In this document: positions 23,966 to 37,800 of the stretch, in pieces
How the letters are laid out: each line of letters opens with the position of its first letter
How positions within the stretch are numbered: position 1 is the stretch's first letter
Origin: Panopea generosa
Lineage: Eukaryota; Mollusca; Bivalvia; Adapedonta; Hiatellidae
Assembly: GCA_029582155.1 (NCBI GenBank)
Contig: CM055901.1
Coordinates: 24,957,657-25,021,656 of the forward strand
DNA length: 64,000 nucleotides
Direction of reading: 5' to 3'
Program-made: the position numbers and the translations under genes
Notes under the pieces: model-generated
Told to the model about the DNA's origin: nothing
Seen by the model: the letters and a program-made list of their open reading frames with translations, nothing else
Database searches by the model: none

Positions 23966-25457
23966 CCACCTTGATGAAAACATTTCAATATAGATCATTC
24001 ACTGTATCCAACAGATCATGAGACAAAACACTCAATGACAATCAACAATTACCTTAAACATGCTACAAATAGGTGACAATAGGGCTGAAATATGTTTAGA
24101 CTTCTACCCCTAGCAAGAATGAGGATAATTGTAATATTGCTCTAATCAGATCAACTGAATCTACATAAATATGGCAGTAAATGGTGATATGCATCAAGTT
24201 CTGGAGACAACTTGCTGTATGTATGGCATGAGAATGTTAAATGTACATTCTTTATGATGAATGGTGAAACATTTCCACCTTTAAAGATGATAATAAAGAA
24301 ATTCAATATGCTTCATATTTGAACATTTATATTGCAAAATGAAAAATTAAACTAAAGTACAACATACATAGCTGTAATCTCATTCCATAACAATAAATTA
24401 ACATCAATTACATCATCAATGAAAACAATTAGACAATTCCATCTCACATGTTTCAGTAGAGTTTGGAGTTATCGCCCCTTATGTAATTCATGTCCACAAC
24501 CCCACGTATGACTATATAAGAGTTATCTGAAGAAATTAACAAGCTTATTGTTGTAAAACAGGAATTCATCAGGTAATCTTTTTACAAACACTTGAATATG
24601 TAAATATTTATTTACAAAATATAAAACTCCAACTGAACATGACAGCAACAAAGTAGGTTTCTATTTCAAGAAAATTGTGTTTTACCAGTTAAAGATAAAC
24701 AAACTGAAACTTTTCAAGAAAATTGTGTTTTACCAATTAAAGATTAACAAGCTGAAACTCAGCTTATGTATTTACATTAAAGATTGCATTCGAGTTCTAA
24801 CCTAAAAATGGTTCAAGATGGCAGATTAATACATTGAAGTTAAATGTAAATATGACTCTGGACTTTGCTGAGATTGGTGAGTGTGCCATTCTCTCATATC
24901 CATAAAATATTCACATATAATTACAATTAAAGACGATTGCTATAGTTTTTGTCATATTTTTCCTATGGATAGAATTTCATGAAACTTTCCAGTATTTAAG
25001 TTTAATGTATGTTCATGCAATATCAGAAATAAAAAAAACACATCTTACTGTACAGATTTTTTGGTATTACCTGTATACAAGTTACCGCTTAATTTAAGAA
25101 AAAATAACTTTTAAAGTATGACATCGTTTAATGAACTGCAGTTGCAAAATTAATGCTTTTAAACTAAATGAGCATATTTGTATCAATATTAAGACTTCTA
25201 TTATATTTTATATTTAGGTTAAATTCCTATAAACAATTATTATATACCAGTATGCAAATTTCATATATTGAACATAATATAAGAGACCAATTTCAGGCGT
25301 ATCCGTAATGAGGGTGCCATCCGAAATAGGGTCAGTTGTAGTATAATAGTATGTAGTGACACTGGCTGGTCTCGAAAAGTTGCTCCCCTTTGTGTGCAGA
25401 ACTAGTGCACATGAAAAACTATAGCAATCACCCTTAAGTTATAGATTATAATAAGTG
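23966..25457. other. Non-coding stretch
   Basis: AT-rich. The only structure noted is a ~53-bp direct duplication near 24665-24760 ('CAAGAAAATTGTGTTTTACC' twice). Confidence 0.5.
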
Positions 25458-27358
25458 TACAACAGAACAGTAACCACGCCTGGAATTGTACTATAACAAA
25501 TCAGTAAATGTGCCTGGAATTGTACCATAACAGAACAGTAATTATGCGTGGAATTGAGCTGAAACAGAACAGTAATCATGCCTGGAATTGTACTATAACA
25601 GAACAGTAACAATGCCTGGAATTGTACTGTAACAGAACAGTAACCATGCCTGGAATTGTGCTGTAACAGAACAGTTACCTTGCCTGGAATTGTACTGCAA
25701 CAGAACAGTAACCTTGCCTGGAATTGTGCTGTAACAGAACAGTTACCTTGCCTTGAAATGTGCTGTAACAGAACAGCAACCATACCTGGAATTGTGCTGT
25801 AACAGAACAGTTACCTTGCCTGGAATTGTACTGCAACAGAACAGTAACCTTGCCTGGAATTGTGCTGCAACAGAACAGTAACCTTGCCTGGAATTGTACT
25901 GCAACAGAACAGTTACCTTGCCTGGAATTGTACTGCAACAGAACAGTAACCTTGCCTGGAATTGTACTGCAACAGAACAGTTACCTTGCCTGGAATTGTA
26001 CTGCAACAGAACAGTAACCTTGCCTGGAATTGTGCTGCAACAGAACAGTAACCTTACCTGGAATTGTGCTGCAACAGAACAGTAACCTTGTCTGGAATTG
26101 TGCTGCAACAGAACAGTAACCTTGCCTGGAATTGTACTGCAACAGAACAGTAACCTTGTCTGGAATTGTGCTGCAACAGAACAGTAACCTTGCCTGGAAT
26201 TGTACTGTAACAGAACAGTAACCATGCCTGGAATTATACTGCAACAGAACAGTAATCTTGTCTGGAATTGTACTGTAACAGAACAGTAACCTTGCCTGGA
26301 ATTGTACTGCAACAGAACAGTAACCTTGTCTGGAATTGTGCTGCAACAGAACAGTAACCATGCCTGGAATTGTACTGCAACAGAACAGTAACCTTGTCTA
26401 GAATTGTGCTGCAACAGAACAGTAACCTTGCCTGGAATTGTGCTGTAACAGAACAGTAACTTTTCCTGGAATTGTACTGCAACAGAACAGTAACCTTGTC
26501 TGGAATTGTACTGTAACAGAACAGTAACCTTGCCTGGAATTGTACTGCAACAGAACAGTTACCTTGCCTGGAATTGTACTGTAACAGAACAGTTACCTTG
26601 CCTGGAATTGTACTGCAACAGAACAGTTACCTTGCCTGGAATTGTGCTATAACAGAACAGTAACCTTGTCTGGAATTGTACTGTAACAGAACAGTAACCT
26701 TGTCTGGAACTGTACTGCAACAGAACAGTTACCTTGCCTGGAATTGTACTGCAACAGAACAGTTACCTTGCCTGGAATTGTGCTGTAACAGAACAGTAAC
26801 CTTGTCTGGAATTGTACTGTAACAGAACAGTAACCTTGCCTGGAATTGTACTGCAACAGAACAGTAACCTTGCCTGAAATTGTACTGTAACAAAACAGTA
26901 ACCGTGTCTGGAATTGTACTGCAACAGAACAGTAACCTTGTCTGGAATTGTGCTGTAACAGAACAATTACCTTAACTGGAATTGTGCTGTAACAGAACAG
27001 TTACCTTGCCTGGAATTGTGCTGTAGCAGAACAGTAACTTCTCCTGGAAATGTACTGCAACAGAACAGTAACCTTGTCTGGAATTGTACTGTAACAAAAC
27101 AGTTACCATGCCTGGAATTGTACTGTAACAGAACAGTAACCATGTTTGTCACTGTACTGTAACAAGCAGTAACCTTGCCTGGAACTGTGCTGTAACAAAA
27201 CAGTAACCATGCCTGGAATTGTTCTATAACAGAACATTAAACAGAACAGTAACCATGTCAGATTTGTACTATAACTTGTACAGTAACAGAACAGTAACCA
27301 TGCCTGACATTGTACTATAACTTGAACTGTAACAGAACAGTCCTTGCCTGGAATTATT
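25458..27358. repeat. 34-bp minisatellite, about 56 copies
   Basis: The unit is GAATTGTACTGCAACAGAAC followed by AGTAACCTTGCCTG. Common variants are TGCTGTAAC, CCATGCC and TTGTCTG. The first ~200 bp and the last ~250 bp are degraded. The long open frames across it (for example 223 codons on the minus strand at 25743-26414) repeat every 34 residues and exist only because the array lacks stops in those phases. It lies about 1.3 kb beyond the stop codon of the ACSS2-like gene. Confidence 0.95.
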
Positions 27359-27989
27359 TCCAAGACCTAGTATAAACAAAATGAACACACAATAGCATTG
27401 CTTTAAATACCAATAGTTTGGCAGGTTGAAAATAAATCAACTTTATGTCTTGAATTCTGACTTGGACTACAAACATAAAAGTTTCATCTGTAACCCTACT
27501 GTCAGATGTTTTCTATTAATATTAAAACTAAAACATCACTGCTTATTTTATTAAGTATTTAAAGAAACTGTACAGGAGACATTACTGGAATTGTAATAGA
27601 GTACGAGTCTTGATTTAAGCCCTTAAACTTTTGATGAATTTTGACCCTGAACTCTGTATTTCCTTCTTGTGAGCAGATATGTATTAAATAATTTTCACCA
27701 TTCACACCACATCACAACTGTGTTCACATATAATAACACATATACAACAATCACTAAGTATCAGTTAATTTGTGCAAGTACATAAGTACATACATGTAGC
27801 GGTGCTGTTACATATCTTGTTACCTATCACCAAGAGTGTCAGTGTTTAGTCTATCAATAATATCAAACATTAGGCTCATAACTAACTGGATATAAATAAA
27901 GAATTAGCAGATTTTGTTCACACGTTTTAAGTTCAGAATTATGGTATCTATTTCTGAACTTACTCAAAGAAGAATATATGAATTTATGT
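27359..27989. other. Non-coding stretch, nothing recognised
   Basis: AT-rich sequence downstream of the ACSS2-like gene with no recognisable feature. Confidence 0.45.
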
Positions 27990-28145
27990 TAGGCCATAAT
28001 AAATTAATTGCTAGATTAAAAAAAAATATATATATAATTATTAAAAACATCAAAAATTTTAAAAATAAAAATAAAATACTCCTGTCCTCACCGTTTTTAA
28101 GAAAAATTTGGATGATAATCTAGCAATTATTTTATAATGGCCTTA
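27990..28145. mobile_element. MITE, TAGGCCATAAT family, copy 1
   Basis: Inverted ends: AGGCCATAATAAATTAATTG then CTAGATTA on the left, TAATCTAGCAATT...TAATGGCCT on the right, flanked by TTA. The interior is A-rich. The same ends bound 58059-58272. Confidence 0.75.
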
Positions 28146-28545
28146 TCAATATCATATACATAATATACTATATCTACCTATCAATGTGACACAATAACAA
28201 TGTTGCGAAGGAAAACTATGCTACATATAATGAGAATCATATGTATAACATTTCATATGAGAATAACCACTTGTCTTAATTGTCTATTACTGTATAGTGA
28301 AGCATCATGCAGTAGTTCAAGATAATAAATTTGTTCTACAGTTTTTACAAACAAATGTTTCATACTTTAGTCTTAATCTTTAAAGCATGTACTATCTAGT
28401 ATGTTATGTTGAATTTTGGATAAACGTGTAATTAAATTAGGCTGACTATATATGAAGGACATGCCACATCTTCTTTACATGTTTAGTACAGAGCTTAGAA
28501 AATCTCACTAAACAATCTCATCAAATGTCGAAATCCTTCAACAAA

Positions 28546-28579
28546 TTTATTAAAAAGTCCATTCCTGAACAAATTTATT
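28546..28579 (-). promoter_or_regulatory. Candidate polyadenylation signals of the ACSS2-like gene
   Basis: Two AATAAA hexamers on the minus strand (28574-28579 and 28546-28551) lie about 107 and 135 bases after the stop codon. The region is AT-rich, so chance occurrence is likely enough to keep confidence low. Confidence 0.35.
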
Positions 28580-28685
28580 TTCAAAGTTCATTTCTTAAAC
28601 ATGTGAAAGACAATATTAATTAAAAAAAAATTATTTCCTTAATGAAAAACCCTGTTCAAAACCCACATTATAATTTATAAACTAT

Positions 28686-28885
28686 CTAGGCTTCATTTGG
28701 TCTTAACTGAAACAGTTTGTCGACCACTGTTTCGTCTGCCATCGTGGAGACATCACCTATGCTTCTGTCTCCCACAGCTATTTTGCGTAGGACTCTCCTC
28801 ATGATTTTACCCGACCTGGTTTTGGGGAGACCGGGTGCTTCTTGAATGAAATCTGGCGTTGCAAATGGTCCAATCTTTGTTCTCA
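28686..28885 (-). CDS. ACSS2: ACSS2-like, last exon (visible exon 12)
   Basis: Acceptor AG at 28886-28887; stop TAG at 28686-28688. The first two bases complete a valine codon with the G left by the previous exon. It encodes [14 protein letters not shown], then [20 protein letters not shown], then a short tail ending LFQLRPNEA. This is the mobile C-terminal subdomain carrying the catalytic lysine (residue 472), the residue that bacterial homologues acetylate to switch the enzyme off. There is no peroxisomal SKL-type ending. Confidence 0.97.
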
Positions 28886-31800
28886 CTGTCAAAAGATAAT
28901 TTCTTACTGTTTACAGAACAACTAGCTGTACAACAGTTTCATAATATTGATGCTGTACTGATAAACAAACATGAACTTATTTGTATTTGTCTTTCTGGGT
29001 TAAATCATTACCGAGAATGTTTGTTCAAGCTAGGATTAAATTCAAAAGTCTTAAATCAAAAGCAAATAAATTATCAAAGGCTATACCAGTGCTATCATCA
29101 GAAAATATAAATAGCATGTTTTAGTATTTGTTGTTATTGCATGGTGTTAAGCGTAGCTTTCAACAATTTCTCAGTCCTACTTAAGACAGTATTCTGAGTG
29201 CTGCCACACTGGAGTATCATGCTGCAGACACATGAAATGATACTTCACCCACTCGTATTATACTGACACTGGGCCAATCAGACCTAAAACTATCCTCTTA
29301 ATACTGAGTGCCTAACAAGGAAGCTTCTAGTACTATTTTTAAAGACTATGGTATGACCCAACTGGGGATCGAACCCATGTCTTTCCGCATGTGAGGCAAA
29401 CACTCTACCAGTCCACTAGACAACTACTGTGGTATATTTCGAATCCAATGAGTTCCAAGGATTCTCTGTGGCCGAGCTATCTAAGGTATGGACTAATCAT
29501 TGTTTCCCTCTCACCACCAGGGTTGGGGATTCCACTTCAGCTCAGTATAAAGTTTGTTAGAGAAAGTTTGCCAGTTTGTTGCAGAAGGACTTTGTTCTAC
29601 CCAAATCCATGTACATATATGTGGATTTGGGGCCTTCCTGCAACAATAAAACTGATTGCCATATATAATAGGTGTTGAACATGGAATTAAATCCAGAAAT
29701 AAAATACACCATTTGTGTTTGCTATAAAAAAAATTTAATTCATTATTGGATTAGGTTTTAATGCAACTTATATATGTGTCAGATTGTCCACTGAATGAAA
29801 ATATGAAATATGACCATGACATTTCAATTGGAAGTCTCCTTATTAATAAAAATTAACAGTTTTATTTTCCGAAGCCACTAACCTCAAAAGCAATTCTAGG
29901 CTTCCATACTTGAAAAATTAATTAAAATTTGATCAGTATATCTTAATTAAAGGAATCTACAATAACATCGTACTATTAACAGAAATCCTTTTTTCATCTT
30001 TTCTCCGTAACAGTGACCTCATAACATCAAAGTAATTTCATGCTTCTTTTATTAAAACATATCTTAAAGGGGAGACATGAGCAGGTAACATTTTTCATGA
30101 AGGAATTTGTTTGAATATTTAGCATCATTTTTATGCTATCAAGGGCCAAGAGGTGATCAGTTACCCTAACCAATATTTCTTGGGATCCTGGAAGGTTAAC
30201 CAATACTCGAGCACACCTATCTCTGCAAGTAACTGATAACTTTCACACTTGAATCAGTGGTGAGAAACGAATGATAATGAGACACAATGTCTTGTATCAA
30301 TCATTAAGGAAACTTTACAAAGGGAAACAAAACTGATAGATTTTTTATCAAAATAGGAAAACTGAGTTATTTCACTTTATTATAACTAATCAGTAAAGTT
30401 TTTAAACAAATCATCTCAGTTTTTCAGCTGTGGCAGCCATTTTGGATTCCAAACAAACTAAAAATTTCTTTAGTAAATAGTATTTGAGTAGTAGCCCTTA
30501 CAAATAAAGTTCATGGACAGACAGACAAAACACCACAGGGTTAGCTCTGTCAAAAACACAAAGTATTTTATTCATATTTCCAATTGACATATTACATACC
30601 TGCCACTTTGAGTTCTGCTACCAGATCATCTGTAAATTTGTAACCCTGGAAATACATGTAAAAGAATACATTCATTGTAAACTTGTGTTGTGGGTACACT
30701 ATATTATCCTTCAACTACATTTAGATAACTAGACAGTGCACTCAACTATTCTCAAGACCTTGCAAACTGATGTATTCATTCTTTTATATATAAGTTGCAA
30801 ACTAATGTGTTATTCTTTTATGATATACTGAACCTATAAATGTTCTATTGTTTATACAGGCTATATTAATCAAACATATACAACAGCTCAAAAAAAATCT
30901 GTATCAGCTGTCCATGTCGTGAAGTATTTAAATATTCGAGACTCATTATTTAAAAAGAAGCACCCATGGTTATCTAATTAAGATGAATTTAGAACAGCCA
31001 TAATTTGCAAAAAATCTTAAAAAAATTACTTAAACGTGACTGCAAAACCGTGTACAACTTTTCAATCAAATGCATGCAGTGGATACTATGATATAGATTT
31101 TAATCTGAATTTCTAAGTCAAACAATTTGTGTTATATTCATGTAATAGTTATCTAACTTAGTCATTGTAGTAGGTTTGATGACTAGGAAGTATTGTGTGA
31201 GGTTTCAATCAAATACATTGGTTGGTGAGATAGGGACTTAAACACAAAACAAACCAGAATTTCTTAGCCAAATAAGGGCCATGATCTGCATTATATTCAT
31301 GCAAGAGTTATCTTACTTAGTTATTTCAGTAGGTTTGGTGTCTAAGATGTCATTAATAAAGTTTCAATCAAATACAGTGAGTGGGTGGTGAGATATGGAC
31401 TTGATTGTATTTGCATGCAAAACTTTAACAAGAATTTCTAAGCCAAACAAGGGCCATAATTTGAATTATATTCATGCAAGAGTTATCTCACCAGTTATTT
31501 TGTGGGTTTGATGACTGGCAAGTATTGTGTTAAGTTTTAATAGAATACATTGAGTGATTAGTGGGATATGATATTGGTGGTAATTACAGGCAACATTTTA
31601 ACAAGAATTTTTAACTCAAAAGAGGGAAATAATTTGCATTATATTCATGCAACAGTTATATAACTGAGTTATGTAGTAGGTTTGATGGCTAGTAAGTTTC
31701 GTGTGAAGTTTCCTTCCAATAGATACAATGTTAACTGAGATAGTAACTTGCATGCTAAACTTTAACCAAAGTGTGACATTGACGTCAGGGTGAGTAGAAT

Positions 31801-34800
31801 AGCTTTCCTTATTCTTCGATTAGTCAAGCTAAAAAGAGTAATAAAAGTGTTGATGTAAATTTCACTTTTAGTAAAAAAAAGGTTTGATGTAATGTGCCAG
31901 ATAATAGGAGTTTATTTGTAATACCAATAAATAGCTGGGGCCAACTTGGTAACCACTGACCACCGTTACCCAGTTACTAGTAAATGTACAACATCCAGTA
32001 TGTCTACTGATTTAGTTTTAAGTAATTACAACAATAGTTTACATGTACACAAGAAGAAATCTAAGGGAAATATAATTACTTATTAGTACTGAAATGCAAA
32101 ATAAACAAGAGCAGTACATAATACAAGCAAGAGTTACTTAACTCGGTGATTGTCGTATGTGTGATGACGGGGATGTGTAGTTAGATGTTTCAATCAAATT
32201 TAATGTGTGATTGGTAAAATAATTATGTACTAAATGGTACATGCTCTAAAAATTTTAACCAGAATTTTTAAGTCAACAAGGGCCATAATTTGCATTACAT
32301 CAAAGCAAGGGTTATCTAACTTTGCTATTGTAGTAGGTGTGATGACTGGAAAGTCTTGTGTGAAGTTTCAATCAAATACATTGAGTGATTGGTAAGATAC
32401 TGACTGACTTGATGGTACTTGCATATAAAACTTTAATCAAAATTTCTAAGTCAAACAACAATGATAATTTGCATTACAGTCAAACTTGTACTTATGGGCA
32501 CCTGTAAAAAGCATGTCCCTCCATTAAGCGGCCATTTTATTTCCCACCGATAAAAATAATTCTATAATTGACCTGTATTAAGTGTAAACTTGTCTAACGT
32601 TTTATTTGGTTATTCGTTAGGCTGTATTTAATTTCATTGATTTTAAATAAAATTGGCTCGAGTATACAAGATCGTTCGACAGAAAAGATTAATTGTTGTT
32701 TGTTTGGTCTTCAATTAAAGTGGTAAAAGGTAATAATAACTGTGTTGAGCGAGAAAGGGTCGTATTGTCATAATAAATCTCCTCGTCAGTTACGTGCATT
32801 GTATTTATTTCGCCCAAATGTTTCGAAATTCGATCGGGTGAAAATGAGCAAATTTTATCTTTAAGTGCGTGTCTGATTTTAATTCTTACCATTCTTTAGT
32901 TATTATTTACAGAGGTTGAGCAGTATTTAGAGAAAATAAAATCATTTGCTCTAGTGAAGGGACAATCAAAGATGTTAACACACATCATGGAACTTAGCGA
33001 AATGACATCAGCTATGAGAATAGAAACCGGCTGCCAACAGAAAAAAATCAGTGACTTTTTTAAAAAGTATACGCTAAACCCTTCTGAATTTAGAAAGAAA
33101 ATCAGTGATAAAATATACAAAATGTGATTCACATAAAAACAGCGCAGGACTTATTGGATTATTAACATTTATGTACATAAGTATTATTATTAAAGTAAAT
33201 GATAAAAATAAATATATATTTCCGTACTATGTTTTAATTTTTATTATTAAATAAATTCATCAATTAAATTATACCAAGTTCTTTTCTATTTTTACTTTTA
33301 TACCCAAAATATAGGTTATCAGTTGGTAAAAGAAAAACCTCTATTAAGCACTAACCTGTGTTAAGCAAGCGATTTTGAACTTTCCCATAGCCGCTTGCTT
33401 AAGACAGGTTTGACTGTATATTTAAACAAGAGTTATCTTTCTTAGTTATTATAGTAGTGTTGATGACTGAGAAGTCTTGTGTAAAGTTTCAATGCAATAC
33501 ATGCAACAGTAACTGAGATACACTGAAAGACTTTAAAAACGCAAAACTCCAATTGGACATATCTGGGATGAGTTGGATAGATGCATTAATGCTCGTAGGC
33601 CACCACCAAGAAATATTAATGAGCTTTCTCATACCTTTGGTCAGGAGTGGAAGAACATTTCTCAACACTTTATTGCAAATATTGTGCTTTCAACGAGGCG
33701 GGTATGTATTACCGTATATTCCCTAATTAACGCCCCCATTAATAAAACCAATAAAGCCATGGAAAAAAACTTAAATCCGGTTTAAATCCCCGAAAAAGTG
33801 GTTCAGAATTATTTGAGAGTGAATGAAATTATTGACATAGGATGAAAAAAAAGCTGAAAATCTGTATGAAATTACTAGTCTGCGTACTGGAATATCCGAA
33901 TTTATGGTCAGTGTACTCTTCACTTTAAATCACTTGGACGCTTGCTCTTATCAACGTGGAACAATGAGCTTTCAGCGTACACAGACTAATCGCATTTTCC
34001 GACGTTTTGTAATGTTTTAATCGGCAGACGGTATTTTTACTAGTATTAAACAGCAAATATGGGGAAGTATTTATTCAACCAAAAGTGGTTAAGTGGTTAC
34101 CAATGATATAAACAATGGGTTAAAGAGTTCAAAGGTAATAAACATTCTGCTAATTGATGTCTGTGTAACAAAATAATCGATCAGGGAAAGATGGGCGAAT
34201 ACGCACTCAACTCGCATAATGTTTTATTTTTTAATTTTCCAGAAAAATAGGTGGGGGGCGTTTATTAGAGTGGGGGGCGTTTATTAGGGAATATATGGTA
34301 TCTGCAATAGGGTATTGATAATATTTTCCAATAAAATTAACATGATTTGTTTATATGTATGTTTATTGTTGCCAGTTTTTATCAAAATTGATAAATACAA
34401 AACTTGTTTATTTTTACGAAATCTGACTCTTTTGTGTTTTTAAAGTCCTTCAGTGTATAGCCGTGCATGCAAAACTTTAACCAAGATATGACACTGAAGC
34501 TCTGGTGAGCAGAATATCCTTCTTTTTTTTTTTTGCTGCATGCAAACCATAGCTTAACAACAAATCTTGAGTTTTATTCCATTGAACTAGGATAATGACA
34601 TATGCAAGTCTAATGTGAAAGTGTTACCAAAATTTATTACCATAGCAGCAACACTTAGTGAGAAAAAAAGCAAAACGGCAGCTAAACATAACCCCAGTAA
34701 GTAGATCAAGGTCAGCGTTTTCATGTTGTTTTTTGTAAAACACAAGATCTGCACACACTGTACCTGTTTGAGTGTAGTGAAGCAGTATGTAGACTCGCCC

Positions 34801-37800
34801 TTGATGGGATGTGGATGGGAGACAACGGCAGCTTCTGTGACAGCCTTGTGTTCAACCAGGGCTGATTCTATCTCGGCGGTACTCAGGAGATGTCCAGATA
34901 CGTTCACCATGTCGTCTATACGACCTGTGATCCAGATGTACCCGTCCTTGTCTCTACGACCACCTGATAGGATTAAATAAAAATTTGGAGATCACAAATA
35001 ATATAAAAATTGTCCAATGCACATTGAAAATGCGATATTTTTCTGCTGTTTAGCTTTTTTTAAAGGGGGTATATTGGTAAGAAAATGCTAAAAATGTCCA
35101 GACACAATATACAAATCTAACCAAACCTAGATGCTGAGCTTCAAGCCAGGAAGCTGAGAAAAAGTGATAATGTCTTTGTTAAACCTGCTATAAAATCAAA
35201 CTACATGCCGGTTCTTAAGAAAACGATTTTAGTAAATCCAAATTTGTAACCTTTTGGGCCACTCCTGACCCCTTAAGACAGTGGAACCCATTAATTTTTA
35301 CAAAATCTGAACCTCCTTCACCTAACAATGCTTATGTTAAGATATAGGCAAAATCATTTCCATTTTAAAAAAAGAAAATAAATAAATATTATAATGACAT
35401 GTGTCCCCTAATTGAACCCTTGGGGCGGGGTCATATTGAACCCTAGGGACACCATTTGAACAAATCTAACAAAACTATAGTTGGTCATCATTACTACATA
35501 AACATTTTGAAAATCTGCTGGGCCGTTCATGAGAAGAAGATTTTTTAAGTTTTGGACTATTTTTAGTAATGGCGGCCATCTTGAATTTCAGATCGAAAAA
35601 AAAAAAAATCTTCTGTATAGTCTCCTATGCAACAGAAACATGCATGTGAAGATTCATTTTAATTGGCCTAGTGGTTTCAGAATAGATGAAAGAAAAAGAG
35701 AATTTTCTGTTTTCCTATAGTATCACTATGTAAAATTCTAAGTCCCCTTACAGGGCCCCTATAAATTTTAGCCCCTTAATTCTTATCTGCAATCGAACCC
35801 CTACACATAGGGATAATTTATGCCAAATATGAACAAATGTGACGTACCAGTTCTTAATAAAACGATTTTAGTTATTCCCAATTTTTACCCTTTTGGGGTC
35901 CCTCCTGACCCCTTAAGACAGTGGAACCCATTCATTTTTACAAAATCTGAACCTCCTTCACCAAACAATGCTTCTGTGAAGATATAGGCATAATCATTTC
36001 CATTTAAAAAAAAAAAAAAAAAATATTGTAATGAAATGTGTCCCCTAATTGAACCCTCGGGGCGGGGTCATATTGAACCCTAGGGACACCATTTGAACAA
36101 ATCTAACAATAATATAGTTGGTCATCATTACTACATAAACATTTTGAAAATCTGTTTGGCGTTCATGAGAAGAAGATTTTTTAAGTTTTGGACTATTTTT
36201 AGTAATGGCGGCCATCTTGAATTTCAGATCGAAAAAAAAAAAAAATCTTCTGTATAGTCTCCTATGCAACAGAAACATGCATGTGAAGTTTCATTTTAAT
36301 TGGCCTAGTGGTTTCAGAATAAATGAAAGAAAAAGAGAATTTTCTGTTTTCCCATAGTATCCCTATGTAAAATTCTAAGTCCCCTTACAGGGCCCTTATA
36401 AATTTTAGCCCCTTAATATTATCTGCAATCAAACCCCTACACATAGGGATAATTTATGCCAAATATGAACAAATCTGACATACCGGTTCTTAAGAAAACG
36501 ATTTTAGTAATTCCCAATTTTTACCCTTTTGGGGCCCCTCCTGACCCCTTAAGACAGTGGAACCCAGTCATTTTTACAAATCTGAACCTCCTTCACCAAA
36601 CAATGCTTCTGTGAAGATATAAGCAAAATCATTTCCATTTAAAAAAAAATAAAAATAAAAAAATATTATAATGACATGTGTCCCCTAATTGAACCCTCGG
36701 AGCGGGGTCATATTGAACCCTAGGGACCCCATTTGAACAAATCTAACAATACTATAGATGGTCATCATTACTACATAAACATTTTGAAAATCTGTTTGGC
36801 CATTCGTGAGAAGAAGATTTTTTAAGTTTTGGACTATTTTTAGCAATGGCGGCCATCTTGAATTTCAGATCGAAAAAAAAAAAAAATCTTCTATATAGTC
36901 TCCTATGCAACAGAAACATGCATGTGAAGTTTCAGTTTAATTGGCCTAGTGGTTTCAGAGAAAGTGCTGCTAACAGACGACAGACGACGGACGACAGACA
37001 ACGCCCCATCGCATAAGCATTTCTGGCCTTTGGCCAGTAGAGCTAAAAATCGCACTATAACAGTTGATGAATTGACTGAAATTCTGAACAAAATCACGAA
37101 GATACGTTTTTTCAAACTGTGACAATGTCTAATTTGTGCCTCAATTACACTTAATTAATACAGGCTGACATGATGGTAACTTTTTATTGTTATGGCTATA
37201 AACAACATCGTTTTTAATTGATTTATGCCAACAAACAAAGGTGTATCTTGTTTATCACATGTTAATTGTCATGTTTTTCCGCTATAAAGTCAACTGTTTA
37301 CACTTTAACAAATATAGTATTGCCAAATGCCAACCAGGAGCTAAATAAAGTAGAATCACCTGTCAATCAAGTGATGAATAGAGTGTAAAGATGGCTGACA
37401 TTTACTTCAAAATTAAAGGTATATACAATAAGCATTCTTCAGTTGTTGCATGGAAACCCCTAAAAATATGGTTGTTCACTTATTGAAGGGGCATAACTGT
37501 AGAATGACAAATGTCACAACCCCTTAAATCGAACTTAGCCTGTGTTTTGTCATTATAAACATTGTAATAAAATTTCAAAAGATCTGGTTCAGGTGTTCTT
37601 AAGTTATTGCACAGAAACCACAAAAATTAAGGTTTTCACAAATTAAAGGGGCATAACTGTAAATCGACAAATACCACAACCCCTAAAATCAAACTTAGCC
37701 TGTGTTTTATCATTATAAACATTGTACTAAAATTTTAAAAGATTTGATTCAGAGGTTCTTAAGTTATTGTAAGGAAACCAAAGTGTGACAGACGGACAGA

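Larger units (their letters stand above)
32103..34530 (+). mobile_element. Pearl-like tandem-core element, third copy, split by two DNA transposons
   Basis: Starts near 32103 with AAACAAGAGCAG. Core repeats run to 32476, resume at 33417 (TATTTAAACAAGAGTTATC), stop at 33520 and resume at 34456 (TATAGCCGTGCATGCAAAAC). It ends near 34530 with the degraded right end (GGTGAGCAGAATATCC). The two gaps are exactly the transposons at 32477-33416 and 33521-34455. Confidence 0.7.

Noticed and set aside
25743-26414. 223-codon open frame on the minus strand and its neighbours
   Set aside because: The peptide repeats every 34 residues and is a by-product of the 34-bp minisatellite; there is no domain, signal peptide or splice context.
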